64,000 bases of DNA from Chionoecetes opilio (GCA_016584305.1 JACEEZ010020100.1:566429-630428), one strand, 5' to 3'; positions 49,690 to 59,192 are shown, counted from the first letter of the stretch. Notes: a model not told the origin generated them from the letters alone. Numbers and translations: made by a program.

Positions 49690-51720
49690 TTTTTTTTTTA
49701 CATCACAAAGGACTGGCCAAGGGCACAACAAAAATAGGTAACACAAAGCCCGCTTAGTTGCCAGTCCCCATAAAGAAGACAGTAAGAGAATTAAATAAAA
49801 ACAGAGGGGTGAGCCAATTTAGTTCGGGAGGTGTCTTGTTACTCTTCTCTTGAAAAGATTTAAGTCACAGGAAAGTGGAAAAATAGAAACAGGAAGAGAG
49901 TTCCAGAGTTTACCAGTGAAAGGGGTGAAAGAGTAAAGATACTGATTAACTCTTACATTAGGAATATGGACAGAATAAGGATGAGAATGAGTAGAAAGTC
50001 TTGTGCAGCGAGGCCGCGGGAGGGGGGGAGGCATGCAGTTAGCAAGTTCAGAAGAGCAGTGAGCATGAAAATAACGGTAGAAGATAGCAAGAGAAGCAAC
50101 ATTGCGGCGGTGATTTAAAGATTGAAGACAGTCAGTCAGAGGAGAGGAGTTGATGAGACGAAAAGCTTTTGACTCAACCCTGTTTAGGAGAGCTGTATGA
50201 GTGGATCCTCCCCAAACATGTGAGACATACTCCATACATGGGCGGATAAGGCCCCTGTACAGAGCAAGCAACTGGGAGGGAGAAAAAAATGGACGCAGAT
50301 GCCACAGGATACCTAACTTCTTAGAAGCTGTTTTAGCAAGAGATGAGATGTGAGATTTCCAGTTCAAATTTTTAGTAAAGGATAGTCCCAGAATGTTCAT
50401 TGTAGAAGAAGGAGACAGTTGAGTGTCATTGAAGAAGAGGGGATAGTTATCTGGTAGGTTTTGTCGAGTAGATAGGTGAAGAAATTGGGTTTTTGAGGCA
50501 TTGAACAAAACAAGGTTTGCTTTGCCCCAATCAGAAATTATAGAAAGATCAGAAGTTAGGCGCTCGGTGGCATCTCTCCGTGAATCACTTAGTTCCTGTT
50601 GAGTTGGACGTCTAATAAACGACGTTGAAAAATGCAGGGTAGAATCATCAGCGTAGGAGTGGATAGGGCTTTGAGTTAGACTTAGAAGATCATTAATGAA
50701 TAATAGAAAGAGAGTGGGTGATAGGACAGAACCCTGGGGAACACCACTATTGATAGATTTAGGAGCAGAACAATGTCCGTCTACAGTAGCTGCAGTAGAA
50801 CGGTTTGAAAGGAAACTTAAGATGAAGGTACAGAGAGAAGGATAGAAACCGAATGAGGGTAGTTTGGAAATTAAAGATTTGTGCCAGACTCTATCAAAAG
50901 CTTTTGATATGTCAAGGGCAACAGCAAAAGTTTCACCAAAACCCCTAAAGGAGGATGACCAAGATTCAGTTAGGAAAGCTAGAAGATCGCCAGTAGATCG
51001 CCCTTTACGGAAACCGTACTGACGATCAGAAAGAAGATTGTGAGCAGATAGATGCTTAAGAATCTTATTATTAAGTATAGATTCAAAAACTTTAGAAAGT
51101 CAGGAAGTCAAAGCTATAGGACGGTAGTTTGAAGGATTAGAACGGTCACCCTTCTTAGGAACAGGTTGGATGTGAGCAAACTTCCAGCAAGAAGGAAAGG
51201 TGGAAGTAGATAGACAAAGATAAGACAAAAGTTTGACCAGGCAAGGTGCAAGCACAGAAGCAGAGTTTTTGAGAACAATAGGAGGGACTCCGTCAGGACT
51301 GTAAGCCTTCCGAGGATCTAGGCCAGAAAGGACAAAGAAAACATCAAAGGATCTTAATAACAGGCATAATATAGTCAGAGGGTGGAGGAGGAGGAGGAAC
51401 CAGAGTGGAATTTTCAGCAAAGGTTTGAGCGAGGAGTTCAGCTTTAGAAATAGATGAGACAGCTGTGGAGCCATCTGGGTGAAGCATAGGAGGGAAAGAT
51501 GAAGAAGAAAAATTGTTAGAGATGTTATTAGCTAGATGCCAGAAGTCACGAGAGGAATTTGATTCAGAAAGATTTTGACATTTTCTATGAATGAAGGCGT
51601 TTTTGGTAAGTTGAAGTAAAGATTTGGCATGATTACGGGCAGAAATATAAAGGGCATGAGTTTCAGGAGATGGATGCTTACGGTACCATCTGTGAGCATA
51701 TATAATATAATGATAAATAT
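49690..51720 (-). mobile_element. 5'-truncated jockey/CR1-type LINE with nearly intact reverse transcriptase
   Basis: The minus strand encodes most of a non-LTR reverse transcriptase. In order it shows GLDPRKAYSPDGVPP, PVPKKGDRSNPSNYRPIALTS, VALDISKAFDRVWH (motif A), SGVPQGSVLSPTLFLLFIND, SYADD (the active-site YADD at 50644..50655), then the thumb and C-terminal region ending in KRRVTRHLPN. The endonuclease and ORF1 are missing, so the copy is 5'-truncated near 51720. The frame holds from 49819 to 51474 except for one TGA at 51100..51102, and it needs a 1-nt shift near 51355. The 3' UTR (49690..49820) ends in an A-run (plus-strand T11) and contains TTGGCCAGTCCTTTGTGATG. The copy is inactive but young-looking. 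It has the same orientation as the cnc gene. Confidence 0.9.
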
Positions 51721-51944
51721 AGATAATATTATGTAATAATTAAATATTAAATAAAAACATATTCAAAGGACAGGAAAAAAAGCATAAGAAAACGCCACGG
51801 ACAGGCAAATAGAACTAGAGATGTACAAGGTGTGGAGCAGTTGGAGTAAGAGTAAGGTAGGTAAGAGAAAAGGTCCAGTGTGGTTAATAGTTAGTGGTGA
51901 GAATAAGGTAGATAAGGCAGATGGTGGTAATAAGGTAGGTGAGG

Positions 51945-52115
51945 AGTCTGGTTAGGTAAGGTTCAGGTCAGGTAAGGTTCAGATTAGGTTAGGTTCAGGT
52001 TAGGTTATGTTAGGTTAGATAAGGTTAGGTTAGGTAAGGTTGAGGTTATGTTAGGTATGGTTCAGGTTAGGTTAGGTAAGGTTCTGGTTAGGTTAGGTTA
52101 GAGTAGGTTAGGCAG
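51945..52115. repeat. Degenerate interstitial TTAGG-type repeats
   Basis: AGGTTAGGTTAGG, GTTAGGTAAGGTT and TTCAGGTTAGG recur. The pentamer TTAGG is the usual arthropod telomere repeat, here degenerate and internal. Small blocks also lie at 16768..16802 and 37928..37962. Confidence 0.7.
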
Positions 52116-52334
52116 AATGGCAGGAAGGTGTCAGGTAATGATGTAGGTGATGGTTAGGTAGGTGAGGTAAGGTATGGTAGTAGAGTTATGGAAGGTTTGG
52201 TTAGGTAAGGTTGAGGTTAGAACAGGTCTGGTCTGGCCAGGTAAGGTTGAACACTGGCAGAGGAGTGATGGTAAGGTAGAAGTGATGATGAGAAGTGATG
52301 TGTGTTGAGGCAGGAAGGCGAGAGGGAAGTGAGG

Positions 52335-52797
52335 AGAGAAGGAAGGGCAAGGGAATGGAGGAAGAAGGAAGGGCAAGGAATGGAGGAAGAAGGAAGGGCA
52401 AGGGAATGGAGGAAGAAGGAAGGGCAAGGGAATGGAGGAAGAAGGAAGGGCAAGGGAATGGAGGAAGAAGGAAGGGCAAGGGAATGGAGGAAGAAGGAAG
52501 GGCAAGGGAATGGAGGAAGAAGGAAGGGCAAGGGAATGGAGGAAGAAGGAAGGGCAAGGGAATGGAGGAAGAAGGAAGGGCAAGGGAATGGAGGAAGAAG
52601 GAAGGGCAAGGGAATGGAGGAAGAAGGAAGGGCAAGGGAATGGAGGAAGAAGGAAGGGCAAGGGAATGGAGGAGGCAGGAAGGGCAAGGGAATGGAGGAA
52701 GGAGGAAGGGCAAGGGAATGGAGGAGGCAGGAAGGGCAAGGGAATGGAGGAAGGAGGAAGGGCAAGGGAATGGAGGAAGAAGGAAGGGAGAGAATAA
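52335..52797. repeat. 26-bp tandem array, about 17 units
   Basis: The unit is GGGAATGGAGGAAGAAGGAA + GGGCAA, a strong purine/pyrimidine strand bias over 460 bp. Open frames on both strands are artefacts of the unit. Confidence 0.95.
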
Positions 52798-53136
52798 TGG
52801 ATTTGTTGGGTTTATTTACTATAGTGACAAAAAAGATACTGACAGATATAATAATGAACACTTCAAAGTTGATTGCCTCACCTACAGACAGGCACAGAAC
52901 ACACAGATATAGCTTGTAGGTTTAGAACACCAGGCAGTGATGCAGAACACAGCCCTCACCGTGACATCCTTACACAGTCACCCTGCACACACATCACCAG
53001 GCTAGCCACGCTAACAAACTAAAGAATACAAACACAACTTTGTAAACTGTAAACCACATTGTAGTGTAGAAGTAATAATGCAAGGCTCCCTCTTCACTCT
53101 TCACTGCCAGGCACTGCCAGAACAACAACTCTCAGG

Positions 53137-53298
53137 CTTTTTTTTTTCTTTTTTTCTGATTCTATTTTTTTTTTTTTTTTTTTCTGATTCTATTTAATTT
53201 TTTTTTTTTTTTTCTGATTCTCTTTTTTTTTTTTTCTGATTCTATTTTTTTTTTTTTTTTTTTTTTATTTATTTTATTTATTTTTTTTTTTTTTTATT
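53137..53298 (-). repeat. A-rich tract (plus-strand T-rich) downstream of the CCDC25-like gene
   Basis: On the minus strand, about 77 nt after the final TGA, the sequence reads GGCAAATAAA and then runs into long A runs broken by TAAATA and by the unit AGAATCAG repeated four times. This fits the poly(A) tail of a retrocopy that later expanded by slippage. No flanking target-site duplication was recognised. Confidence 0.6.
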
Positions 53299-53374
53299 TG
53301 CCATCTAGCGGTGTGAATCGGCGGATGTTAGAATCTGCTCACTCCTCACAGCGCGGCGTTGCGAGCCTGGGTCT

Positions 53375-53884
53375 TCACTGCTTTCTCTTCTGCTTGGAGG
53401 AGCCCTTGGTGCTGTGACTCTTGGCCTCTCTGCCCTTGCCGCCCTTGTTGTCCTGAGGCGCGGCCGCTGCCTTCTGCTGCTCAGGAAACAGCAGCTTCCT
53501 GAGCTCAGCGAGGGCGTCAGCCACGTCGTCGGGAGCCCCCGTGACGGTGCCGCGGCCCTCGGCCTCGCCCTTGCGTGGGGGCTGCACACGCACGTCAAAG
53601 CGTCGCTCCACCGCGGCGCGGCAGCCCTGCAGCACACTTCTCTTCTCTGCACTCACCGGGAAGCAGCGTGTCGTCACTGTCTCCGGCAGGGTGGTCTCCT
53701 TCTCCGTTGTCTCCTTCTGCTGCTTTTCATCACCACACTCTTCATCTGAGCTGTCCTACTCGCGGCGCTCCCGTCGCCTGCGTCGCGGCTTGCCAGCGGT
53801 GCAGGCGACGGGAGGCTGCTGCACCTCCATGCCCCACGCGGGGTCAAGGGGCTCCTCGGGGGCAGCGGCCTCCTCCTGCTGCTC
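53375..53884 (-). pseudogene. In-frame extension of the CCDC25-like ORF past two TAG codons (KH-like tail)
   Basis: The frame of the CCDC25-like gene continues after its TAG (53885..53887) for 42 sense codons (EQQEEAAAPEEPLDPAWG, then PRRRRRERRE), meets a second TAG (53756..53758), and continues 126 codons to a TGA (53375..53377). No frameshift is needed. The last part contains FPVSAEKRSVLQGCRAAVER, RFDVRVQPP and DVADALAELRKLLFPEQQ. This beta-helix-beta-beta-helix pattern resembles a degenerate KH domain, though the GXXG loop is not evident; that call is weak. A basic tail (KGSSKQKRKQ) ends it. Both stops are TAG and lie in otherwise well-kept coding sequence. The simplest reading is a retrocopy with two nonsense changes, the first probably CAG to TAG. 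Stop-codon readthrough or base errors are alternatives. Confidence 0.6.
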
Positions 53885-55084
53885 CTATACTTGCTGCTCC
53901 TGCTTCTGCTTTCTGTTCTTCAACTTTGCCTCAGTCTTCTGGCACTGCCTTTCCTTGGCCCGCTGCTGCTTCTCCCGCTCCGACCTGCGTGAGAGGACCT
54001 TCCTCTTGGTGGTGTTGAGGCGGTCCATGATCTTGTCGTCCCGCTTGGAGACGAGGATCTTGCGCACCTCCCGGTCGCAGACGAAGCCCACCTCGCCGGC
54101 CTTCATGTGGCGGGTCTTGCTCAGGTTCGATCCCAGCGTGTACACCACCACCACGTTGGCCAGCCTGTTGCCCTTGGCACTGTTGGCCTTGCACAGCTGC
54201 ACCGCGTCGTTCAGAAGGACGCGGGGCAGGTCGTGCAGGGCCTGGCCGGGCTCCAGCTGCAGGTACACGTGGGCCGAGGGCAGGGCGTCCACGTGGAAGA
54301 ACACGAGGCGGTCCGTGGCCTGCGCCAGGAGGTGGTCGTTCTCGTGCTTGTCGGAGCCCATGAGGAGGGTTGCGGGCGGGTCCACCACGTCGCTGCGGAA
54401 GGTGATCACAGCGCCGTGTGGCCGCAGCAGCAGCTCGGGCGTGGCGGAGGGCGGGGCGGCGGCCTTCTTGCCTCTGTTCTGTGCCTTGCCTCGCTGGTTC
54501 TTGACAGGCGGTGCAGGCTTGGAAGACTCCTCTGAAGACGACTCCTCGGAGTCTGAATCGTCGGCGACATTGTCGTCGAGGTCAGACTCGTCAGCGGCAG
54601 GAGCCTTCAGTGGTGAGTCTTCCTGAACCTGCTCTGCCACAACAGGCTCCTGCACAGCCTGCTCCTCCTCAGCACACCTTACCTCACCCGACTCAGTATC
54701 TGTCTCCTCCACAACCTTCTCTGTCTCCGTTGTCTTCTGCACATCCAATACTTCCTCCTGCTCCTCCACCTCCTCCACCTGCTCCTCGACACACTCTGTT
54801 TCCTCCTTCTTCACCAGCTCTTCCGGTGCTTGGTCCAGCGGGGCAGACTGCTGGTCAGGCCCCGGGCACTCCTCCACAACAGGCTCCTCCATCACAGGCT
54901 CTGTCAGGCGCCCGCTGGAGGAGTGACGTGCGTGTTTCTTCCCTTTAAACATCCTGAGGAAGGCGTGCAGGAAGGCACAGCAGCCCGCCTTGGTGCCCTG
55001 CTTGGGGGTCTTGGGGGCGCTGGGTCCTGGCATGGCTGGTGGGGTCAGGGTCTTGACTTTCATTGTTACACTCCTCTGCTCCAT
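53885..55084 (-). CDS. Intronless CCDC25-like protein (NFACT-R/DUF814 domain)
   Basis: This is an uninterrupted 399-codon reading frame from the ATG at 55084 to TAG. Residues 34-56 are Cys-pair plus basic/hydrophobic (AGCCAFLHAFLRMFKGKKH). Residues about 65-195 are strongly acidic (EEQVEEVEEQEEV, ESDLDDNVADDSDSEESSSE). Residues about 224-346 match CCDC25 and other NFACT-R proteins: LLMGSDKHENDHLL, FFHVDALPSAHVYLQL, VQLCKANSAKGN, NVVVVYT, SNLSKTRHMKAGEVGF. A Lys/Arg/Gln-rich coiled tail follows. Typical CCDC25 is only about 208 residues and starts at the domain, so the long N-terminal part is unusual. The domain here has no introns. An A-rich tract follows the downstream frame, pointing to a retrocopy. 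It lies in the cnc intron on the same strand. The biochemical role of this copy is unknown; NFACT-R relatives bind RNA or ribosomes, and human CCDC25 is reported as a DNA-binding membrane protein. An in-frame extension upstream to 55156 is possible. Confidence 0.7.
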   Translation of the reverse strand: MEQRSVTMKVKTLTPPAMPGPSAPKTPKQGTKAGCCAFLHAFLRMFKGKKHARHSSSGRLTEPVMEEPVVEECPGPDQQSAPLDQAPEELVKKEETECVEEQVEEVEEQEEVLDVQKTTETEKVVEETDTESGEVRCAEEEQAVQEPVVAEQVQEDSPLKAPAADESDLDDNVADDSDSEESSSEESSKPAPPVKNQRGKAQNRGKKAAAPPSATPELLLRPHGAVITFRSDVVDPPATLLMGSDKHENDHLLAQATDRLVFFHVDALPSAHVYLQLEPGQALHDLPRVLLNDAVQLCKANSAKGNRLANVVVVYTLGSNLSKTRHMKAGEVGFVCDREVRKILVSKRDDKIMDRLNTTKRKVLSRRSEREKQQRAKERQCQKTEAKLKNRKQKQEQQV

Positions 55085-55207
55085 CACCCTGAGTCTGATA
55101 TACAGATGAAGGTACACGCAAAACAGGGAGGGTAGCAATACAAAAATTTCTTCCAAAACACATATTTGAACATGTCCTAATAAGGGCAGCAGGGAGAGTA
55201 AGAGTTA

Positions 55208-55288
55208 GGAGTTAGCAGCAGCTTGGATCTATGAAGAATAGAACTTTGTAGGTTCCACTCTTCCTAACTCCAAGCTGCTGCTAACTCC
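55208..55288. repeat. 20-bp perfect inverted repeat
   Basis: GGAGTTAGCAGCAGCTTGGA (55208..55227) and its exact complement (55269..55288) are 41 bp apart. The pair lies between the CCDC25-like gene and the 15-bp array. Confidence 0.85.
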
Positions 55289-55311
55289 TGCCTCTTCCTT
55301 GCCTTCTTGCC

Positions 55312-55850
55312 CGCACCACCACCACCACCACCACCACCACCTCCTTCTTCTTCTTCTTCTTCTTCTTCTTCTTCTTCTTTTGCTCGTCCCCCTCCTGCTC
55401 CTCCTCCTTCTGCTCGTCCTCCTCCTGCTCCTCCTTCTCCTGCTCGTCCCCCTCCTGCTCCTCCTTCCTCCTGCTCCTCCTTCTCCTGCTCTCCTTCTCC
55501 TGCTCGTCCTCCTCCTGCTCTCCTTCTCCTGCTCCTCCTTCTCCTGCTCGTCCTTCTCCTGCTCGTCCTTCTCCTGCTCGTCCTTCTCCTGCTCGTCCTT
55601 CTCTTGCTCGTCCTTCTCCTGCTCGTCCTTCTCCTGCTCGTCCTTCTCCTGCTCCTCCTTCTCCTGCTCGTCCCTCTCCTGCTCGTCCTCCTCCTGCTCC
55701 TCTTCCTCCTGCTCGTCCTCCTCCTGCTCGTCCCTCTCCTGCTCGTCCTCCTCCTGCTCGTCCTTCTCCTGCTCGTCCTTCTCCTGCTCCTCCTGCTCCT
55801 GCTCCTCCTTCTCCTGCTCCTCCTTCTCCTTCTCCTGCTCCATCTCCTCC
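55312..55850 (-). repeat. 15-bp acidic-coding tandem array plus CAC and TTC runs
   Basis: The minus-strand unit GAGCAGGAGAAGGAC encodes EQEKD. About 22 pentads stay in one frame from [10 protein letters not shown], then the frame slips to Arg-rich and ends in K/R and W runs from TTC and CAC repeats. It could be a satellite or a real Glu-rich exon. An acceptor-like TTTGTGGTAGCAG precedes it, but the phase does not fit a direct join to cnc exon B. Confidence 0.7.
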
Positions 55851-56159
55851 CGCCATCTATCGTCTGCTACCACAAACACACACAGCACCACGGCATCCAC
55901 AGCGTCTAGGCATCACAAACTGCTAACATACCCTGACTATCAAGTATACCAAGCACTTTTGATTATGTAGTATATATGAAGCGCCACATTTATGAACTGT
56001 AAAGTTATAAATACATTTTGAGGGATCCTATTACTAACAATCTGGTTTGTGCCTATTTGTTTGTATCTGTCAATCCTCGACTTGAAAGAGCAGCATAAAT
56101 GCATCAAGATATCCTTTATATTCAACAAAACATCATCGGAGACTCAATAACTACTCAAA

Positions 56160-56490
56160 CAAGCAGTTGGGGAGGCGATGGAAGAGTGGATAGCGCCTGT
56201 GGTGGCGTGCTCGGTCAGCCCAGTTCCATCCCCAAAGGGTGCCAAAATCCACTTAAGATCTTTCTGTACCGTCGAGTGGCCTAAGAACACCCACATGCTG
56301 CCCATTAACTCTACCTTCGACAGCGAGTACATCGGAGGACACAGGGGGACGGCATGAGCCTCTAATCACAGGCGTCACTATAAAAAATCAAGCCACGGAT
56401 GAAGGGAAATGATCACAGCCCTCAAGTGAGCCTCCAGGGCCCACCCTCCCAGCCCTGGAGCTCACTGCCTACAGGCGCTATCGGCACAAA
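56160..56490 (+). mobile_element. tRNA-headed SINE, family 4
   Basis: The head GGGGAGGCGATGGAAGAGTG is followed by CACATGCTGCCCATTAACTC, GACGGCATGAGCCTCTAATC and CTCCAGGGCCCACC. The last 200 bp match 42190..42390, a headless copy inside the nested transposon at 41.8 kb. Confidence 0.6.
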
Positions 56491-56756
56491 TGTATTAAAA
56501 ATAAAGTAAATAAAATAAAATAATACTGTCAGCCTGTCACAAAGTGCATTTACAACCCTGATGCTGAGCTCTATCCAGCACCTCAGGCCTTGCATGCTTC
56601 TATGGACGATCAATCAACATTTAAACAACACTCAATTTCTGCAGTAAATGGCACTTTAAAAGAAACAATCATGATTTCTTTTCTACAATCCAAGTTGTCC
56701 AATTCTCAGCAAATATATATTAATGACACTCAAGATGAGATATTTGTACTCCAATC

Positions 56757-56953
56757 GGGAAAATTCTAGAGTCCTTTCCTGCCCTTAGTAGTGGGCGTTT
56801 ATGCTTCAGACCTTCACAGATCCCTTCAGACACCTCTAAAACCGTAATTACATAACTTTATAATGACGTTTTAGAGGCGTGTGAAGGGATCGGTGAAGGC
56901 CTGGAGACTAAGAGCCCACTAATAAGGGCGGGAAAGGACTCCAGAATTTTACC
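56757..56953. mobile_element. 197-bp MITE with 8-bp target duplication
   Basis: The ends GGGAAAATTCTAGAGTCC and GGACTCCAGAATTTTACC are inverted partners, and the arms pair for about 80 bp. CTCCAATC occurs directly on each side (56749..56756 and 56954..56961). Superfamily uncertain; the GG termini with an 8-bp duplication would fit Merlin-like elements. Confidence 0.75.
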
Positions 56954-56974
56954 CTCCAATCAGCTTTTTCCTTC

Positions 56975-57240
56975 GTTGACTGCTTTTCCCCTCTTTTCCC
57001 TCTCTCCTTCCTTTATTCCCCCCCTCTCCCTCTCCCTTCCTTTACTACTTTTCCCCTCTCTCCTTCCTTTATTCTCCCCCCTCTCCCTCTCCCTTCCTAC
57101 TTTTTCCCTCTCTCCTTCCTTTATTCTCCCCCCTCTCCCTCTCCCTTCCTACTTTTTCCCTCTCTCCTTCCCTTATTCTCCCCCTCTCCCTCTCCTCCCT
57201 TCCTCTTACCTACTATTTCCCCTCCTTTCAATTTCCCATC
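56975..57240. repeat. Polypyrimidine minisatellite, about 47-bp units
   Basis: Repeats of CTCTCCTTCCTTTATTCTCC + CCCCTCTCCCTCTCCCTTCC form a continuous C/T strand bias. Confidence 0.85.
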
Positions 57241-57540
57241 CATCATTATTTCCTCTCTATCTAGTTCTACATTTTTCTTCTCTTTAACGCAAGTATGCAC
57301 CCAGTCCAGAACTGGCACCTGACCATGAGGACTTGCGAGAGTATGGAGGGAGCAAAGCAGAGAGGAGGGAGGAGAGAGAGAAGACGACGAGGAAGGAGGG
57401 CAAACAAGGGACGAGAGTGAGTAGTCCTGGACAGCGCTGTCACGCTGTCACCCACAGGACTGGCAAGGAACAGGTGTCAGGCCGGGACTAATCTACACAC
57501 TGCATGGAGTTATTTCCCTTATGGCAACTGTGAAGGATCT

Positions 57541-57752
57541 GAACCCTTTGAGACCCAGAACGTATTTTCCATTGTAATTTGGGTACCATTAGATGTTTTT
57601 TTAGTTAATATAAGCAATATTTTATAGATATGACCTGTTTAGTAGCCTTGTCGACGAACTAATTGGGTATATGAAGCTGCTTTTCGTAATTTTGTGGCTG
57701 ACAACATACAATTTTATTCTAGCACAGGAAAGATCTGGGCGTGAAGGGGTTG
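57541..57752 (-). mobile_element. TTAA-type MITE, inverted, borders eroded
   Basis: The copy reads GAACCCTTTGAGACCCAGAA through to GGGCGTGAAGGGGTTGA. The body follows the family consensus. Confidence 0.7.
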
Positions 57753-57988
57753 ATAATAATGTAAGGAAGGAAGGAAGGAAGGAAGGACTTGATGATATGA
57801 TATGTGGTGGTGTTGATGGTGTGGTGTGGTGTGAGTGGTGTTGACTGTGAATGAGAAGTACACAGTGTGGGAGGTGAGGCGTCCAGGGGCTGTTGTTATG
57901 GCACGGGATAGCTAGAGATCATAAGTGTACTATAGGTGAACCAAGTATCTGTGCCTAGGGGTCCCATGACTACTGTAAACATTCAGTC

Positions 57989-58396
57989 AAGTGCTGATGA
58001 TAGGGGACGGTTTTAGTTTTCCTCGTTCCGTAGTGTCAGAATGTTTCACGCATATAGTCCACCGATACCTGTTTCACCCATAGTACATAGAACAAAAAGG
58101 GTTAAAACAAAAGACACGCAACACAAGTGCTGATGATATGGGAGGGTTTACGTTTTCCTCGTTCCGTAGCATCAGAATGTTTCACGCATATAGTCCACCG
58201 ATACCTGTTTTACCCATAGTACATAGAACAAAAAGGGTTAAAACAAAGGACACGCAACACAAGTGCTGATGATATGGGAGGGTTTACGTTTTCCTCGTTC
58301 CGTAGCATCAGAATGTTTCACGCATATAGTCCACCGATACCTGTTTCACCCATAGTACATGAACAAAAAGGGTTCAAACAAAGGACACGCCACACA
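57989..58396. repeat. 136-bp triplication abutting the exon B donor
   Basis: Three units start AAGTGCTGATGATA at 57989, 58125 and 58261 and end with GGACACGC-AACAC. The last one runs into the intron side of the exon B splice donor (58397). Confidence 0.9.
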
Positions 58397-58397
58397 C

Positions 58398-58526
58398 CTT
58401 CTTGCCGTGATCCTTGTCCTTGGAGGAAATGTCCGTGTGGCCGTCGGTGCCGTCGTCCTCGTACACCTCCCGCGGCACCCCGAGGTCAACATCTTGCTTC
58501 CACAGCGCCTCAATCAGTGCCAGGTC
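58398..58526 (-). CDS. cnc: cnc exon B: DLG Keap1-binding motif
   Basis: This is a 43-codon internal exon, phase 0 at both ends, with acceptor TTTACTTGTCAG and donor GTGTGT after AAG. It encodes DLALIEALWKQDVDLGVPRE followed by VYEDDGTDGHTD and a Lys/Asp-rich end. The pattern L-I-x-x-L-W-x-Q-D-x-D-L-G-x-x-R-E-V is the diagnostic Neh2/Neh2L low-affinity Keap1-docking element of NRF1, NRF2 and CncC; the DLG codons are at 58479..58487. In the family this motif and the ETGE motif bind the two Kelch domains of a Keap1 dimer, which feeds the factor to Cul3 ubiquitination. Phase 0 joins cleanly to exon A, so A-B splicing across a 4.1-kb intron preserves frame. The intronic sequence directly after the donor is part of a 136-bp triplication. 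Very confident. Confidence 0.92.
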
Positions 58527-58579
58527 CTGACAAGTAAATGAAGGTGTCAATGGTTGTAGTATATCACTGATAGAACATA

Positions 58580-58745
58580 CAATAAAACCTCTCATATTCG
58601 GACTAATTGGGCCAAGGAGTGGTCAGAGTAATGCAAGGATCCGAATAATGGGGGGATTATATATGGGGGGATATGTAAAAAAAAAAAAAAAAAAAAAAAA
58701 ATCTAGGTGTTTAATGTATTTAATGTAGCTAGGAAATTTCGACCC

Positions 58746-58785
<40 letters not shown>

Positions 58786-58819
58786 CTAGACGTATATATA
58801 GGCTAGGAAATTTCGACCC

Positions 58820-58855
<36 letters not shown>

Positions 58856-58914
58856 AGAGTCCGAATAATGTCAAAGTCCGAATAATGAGTGTCCGACTAC
58901 GCGAGGTTTTACTG
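58580..58914 (+). mobile_element. Pogo/Tigger-like MITE, same family, near cnc exon B
   Basis: The element is flanked by TA. It starts CAATAAAACCTCTCATATTC and ends GACTACGCGAGGTTTTACTG. It contains three poly-A tracts separated by TAGGAAATTTCGACCCC. It lies 54 bp upstream of the exon B acceptor. Confidence 0.8.
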
Positions 58915-58956
58915 TATACATGAAAACTACAAGGCAGCCTATGAGTACATAATACT

Positions 58957-59192
58957 CTACCGTCAATAACACTATAGTCGCCAGGGCACTAATGTTGCCA
59001 GGCGCCATATATTACAAATCTTAGCATCACTACAGATTTATATGTGCCACTGAAGACAGGTAGTACATAATATAAACTAGTGTGCATGCTTCTCCAATGG
59101 CACATACAAGTCTGTAGTGATGCTAAAATCCTAATAGGTATATGGCACCTGGCGACATTAGTGCAGTGGCGACTATAGTGTTATTGATGGTA
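58957..59192. mobile_element. 236-bp fold-back MITE near cnc exon B
   Basis: CTACCGTCAATAACACTATA + GTCGCCAG on the left is mirrored by GGCGACTATAGTGTTATTGA + TGGTA on the right. Arms of about 110 bp can pair over almost the full length. Confidence 0.75.

Noticed and set aside
52131..52919. Long frames on both strands around the 26-bp array
   Set aside because: Pure purine-strand repeat; simultaneous open frames on both strands mark low complexity, not coding.
53541..54626. 361-codon plus-strand frame opposite the CCDC25-like gene
   Set aside because: Shadow of the GC-rich minus-strand gene; no recognisable domain, while the minus strand has a clear NFACT-R domain.
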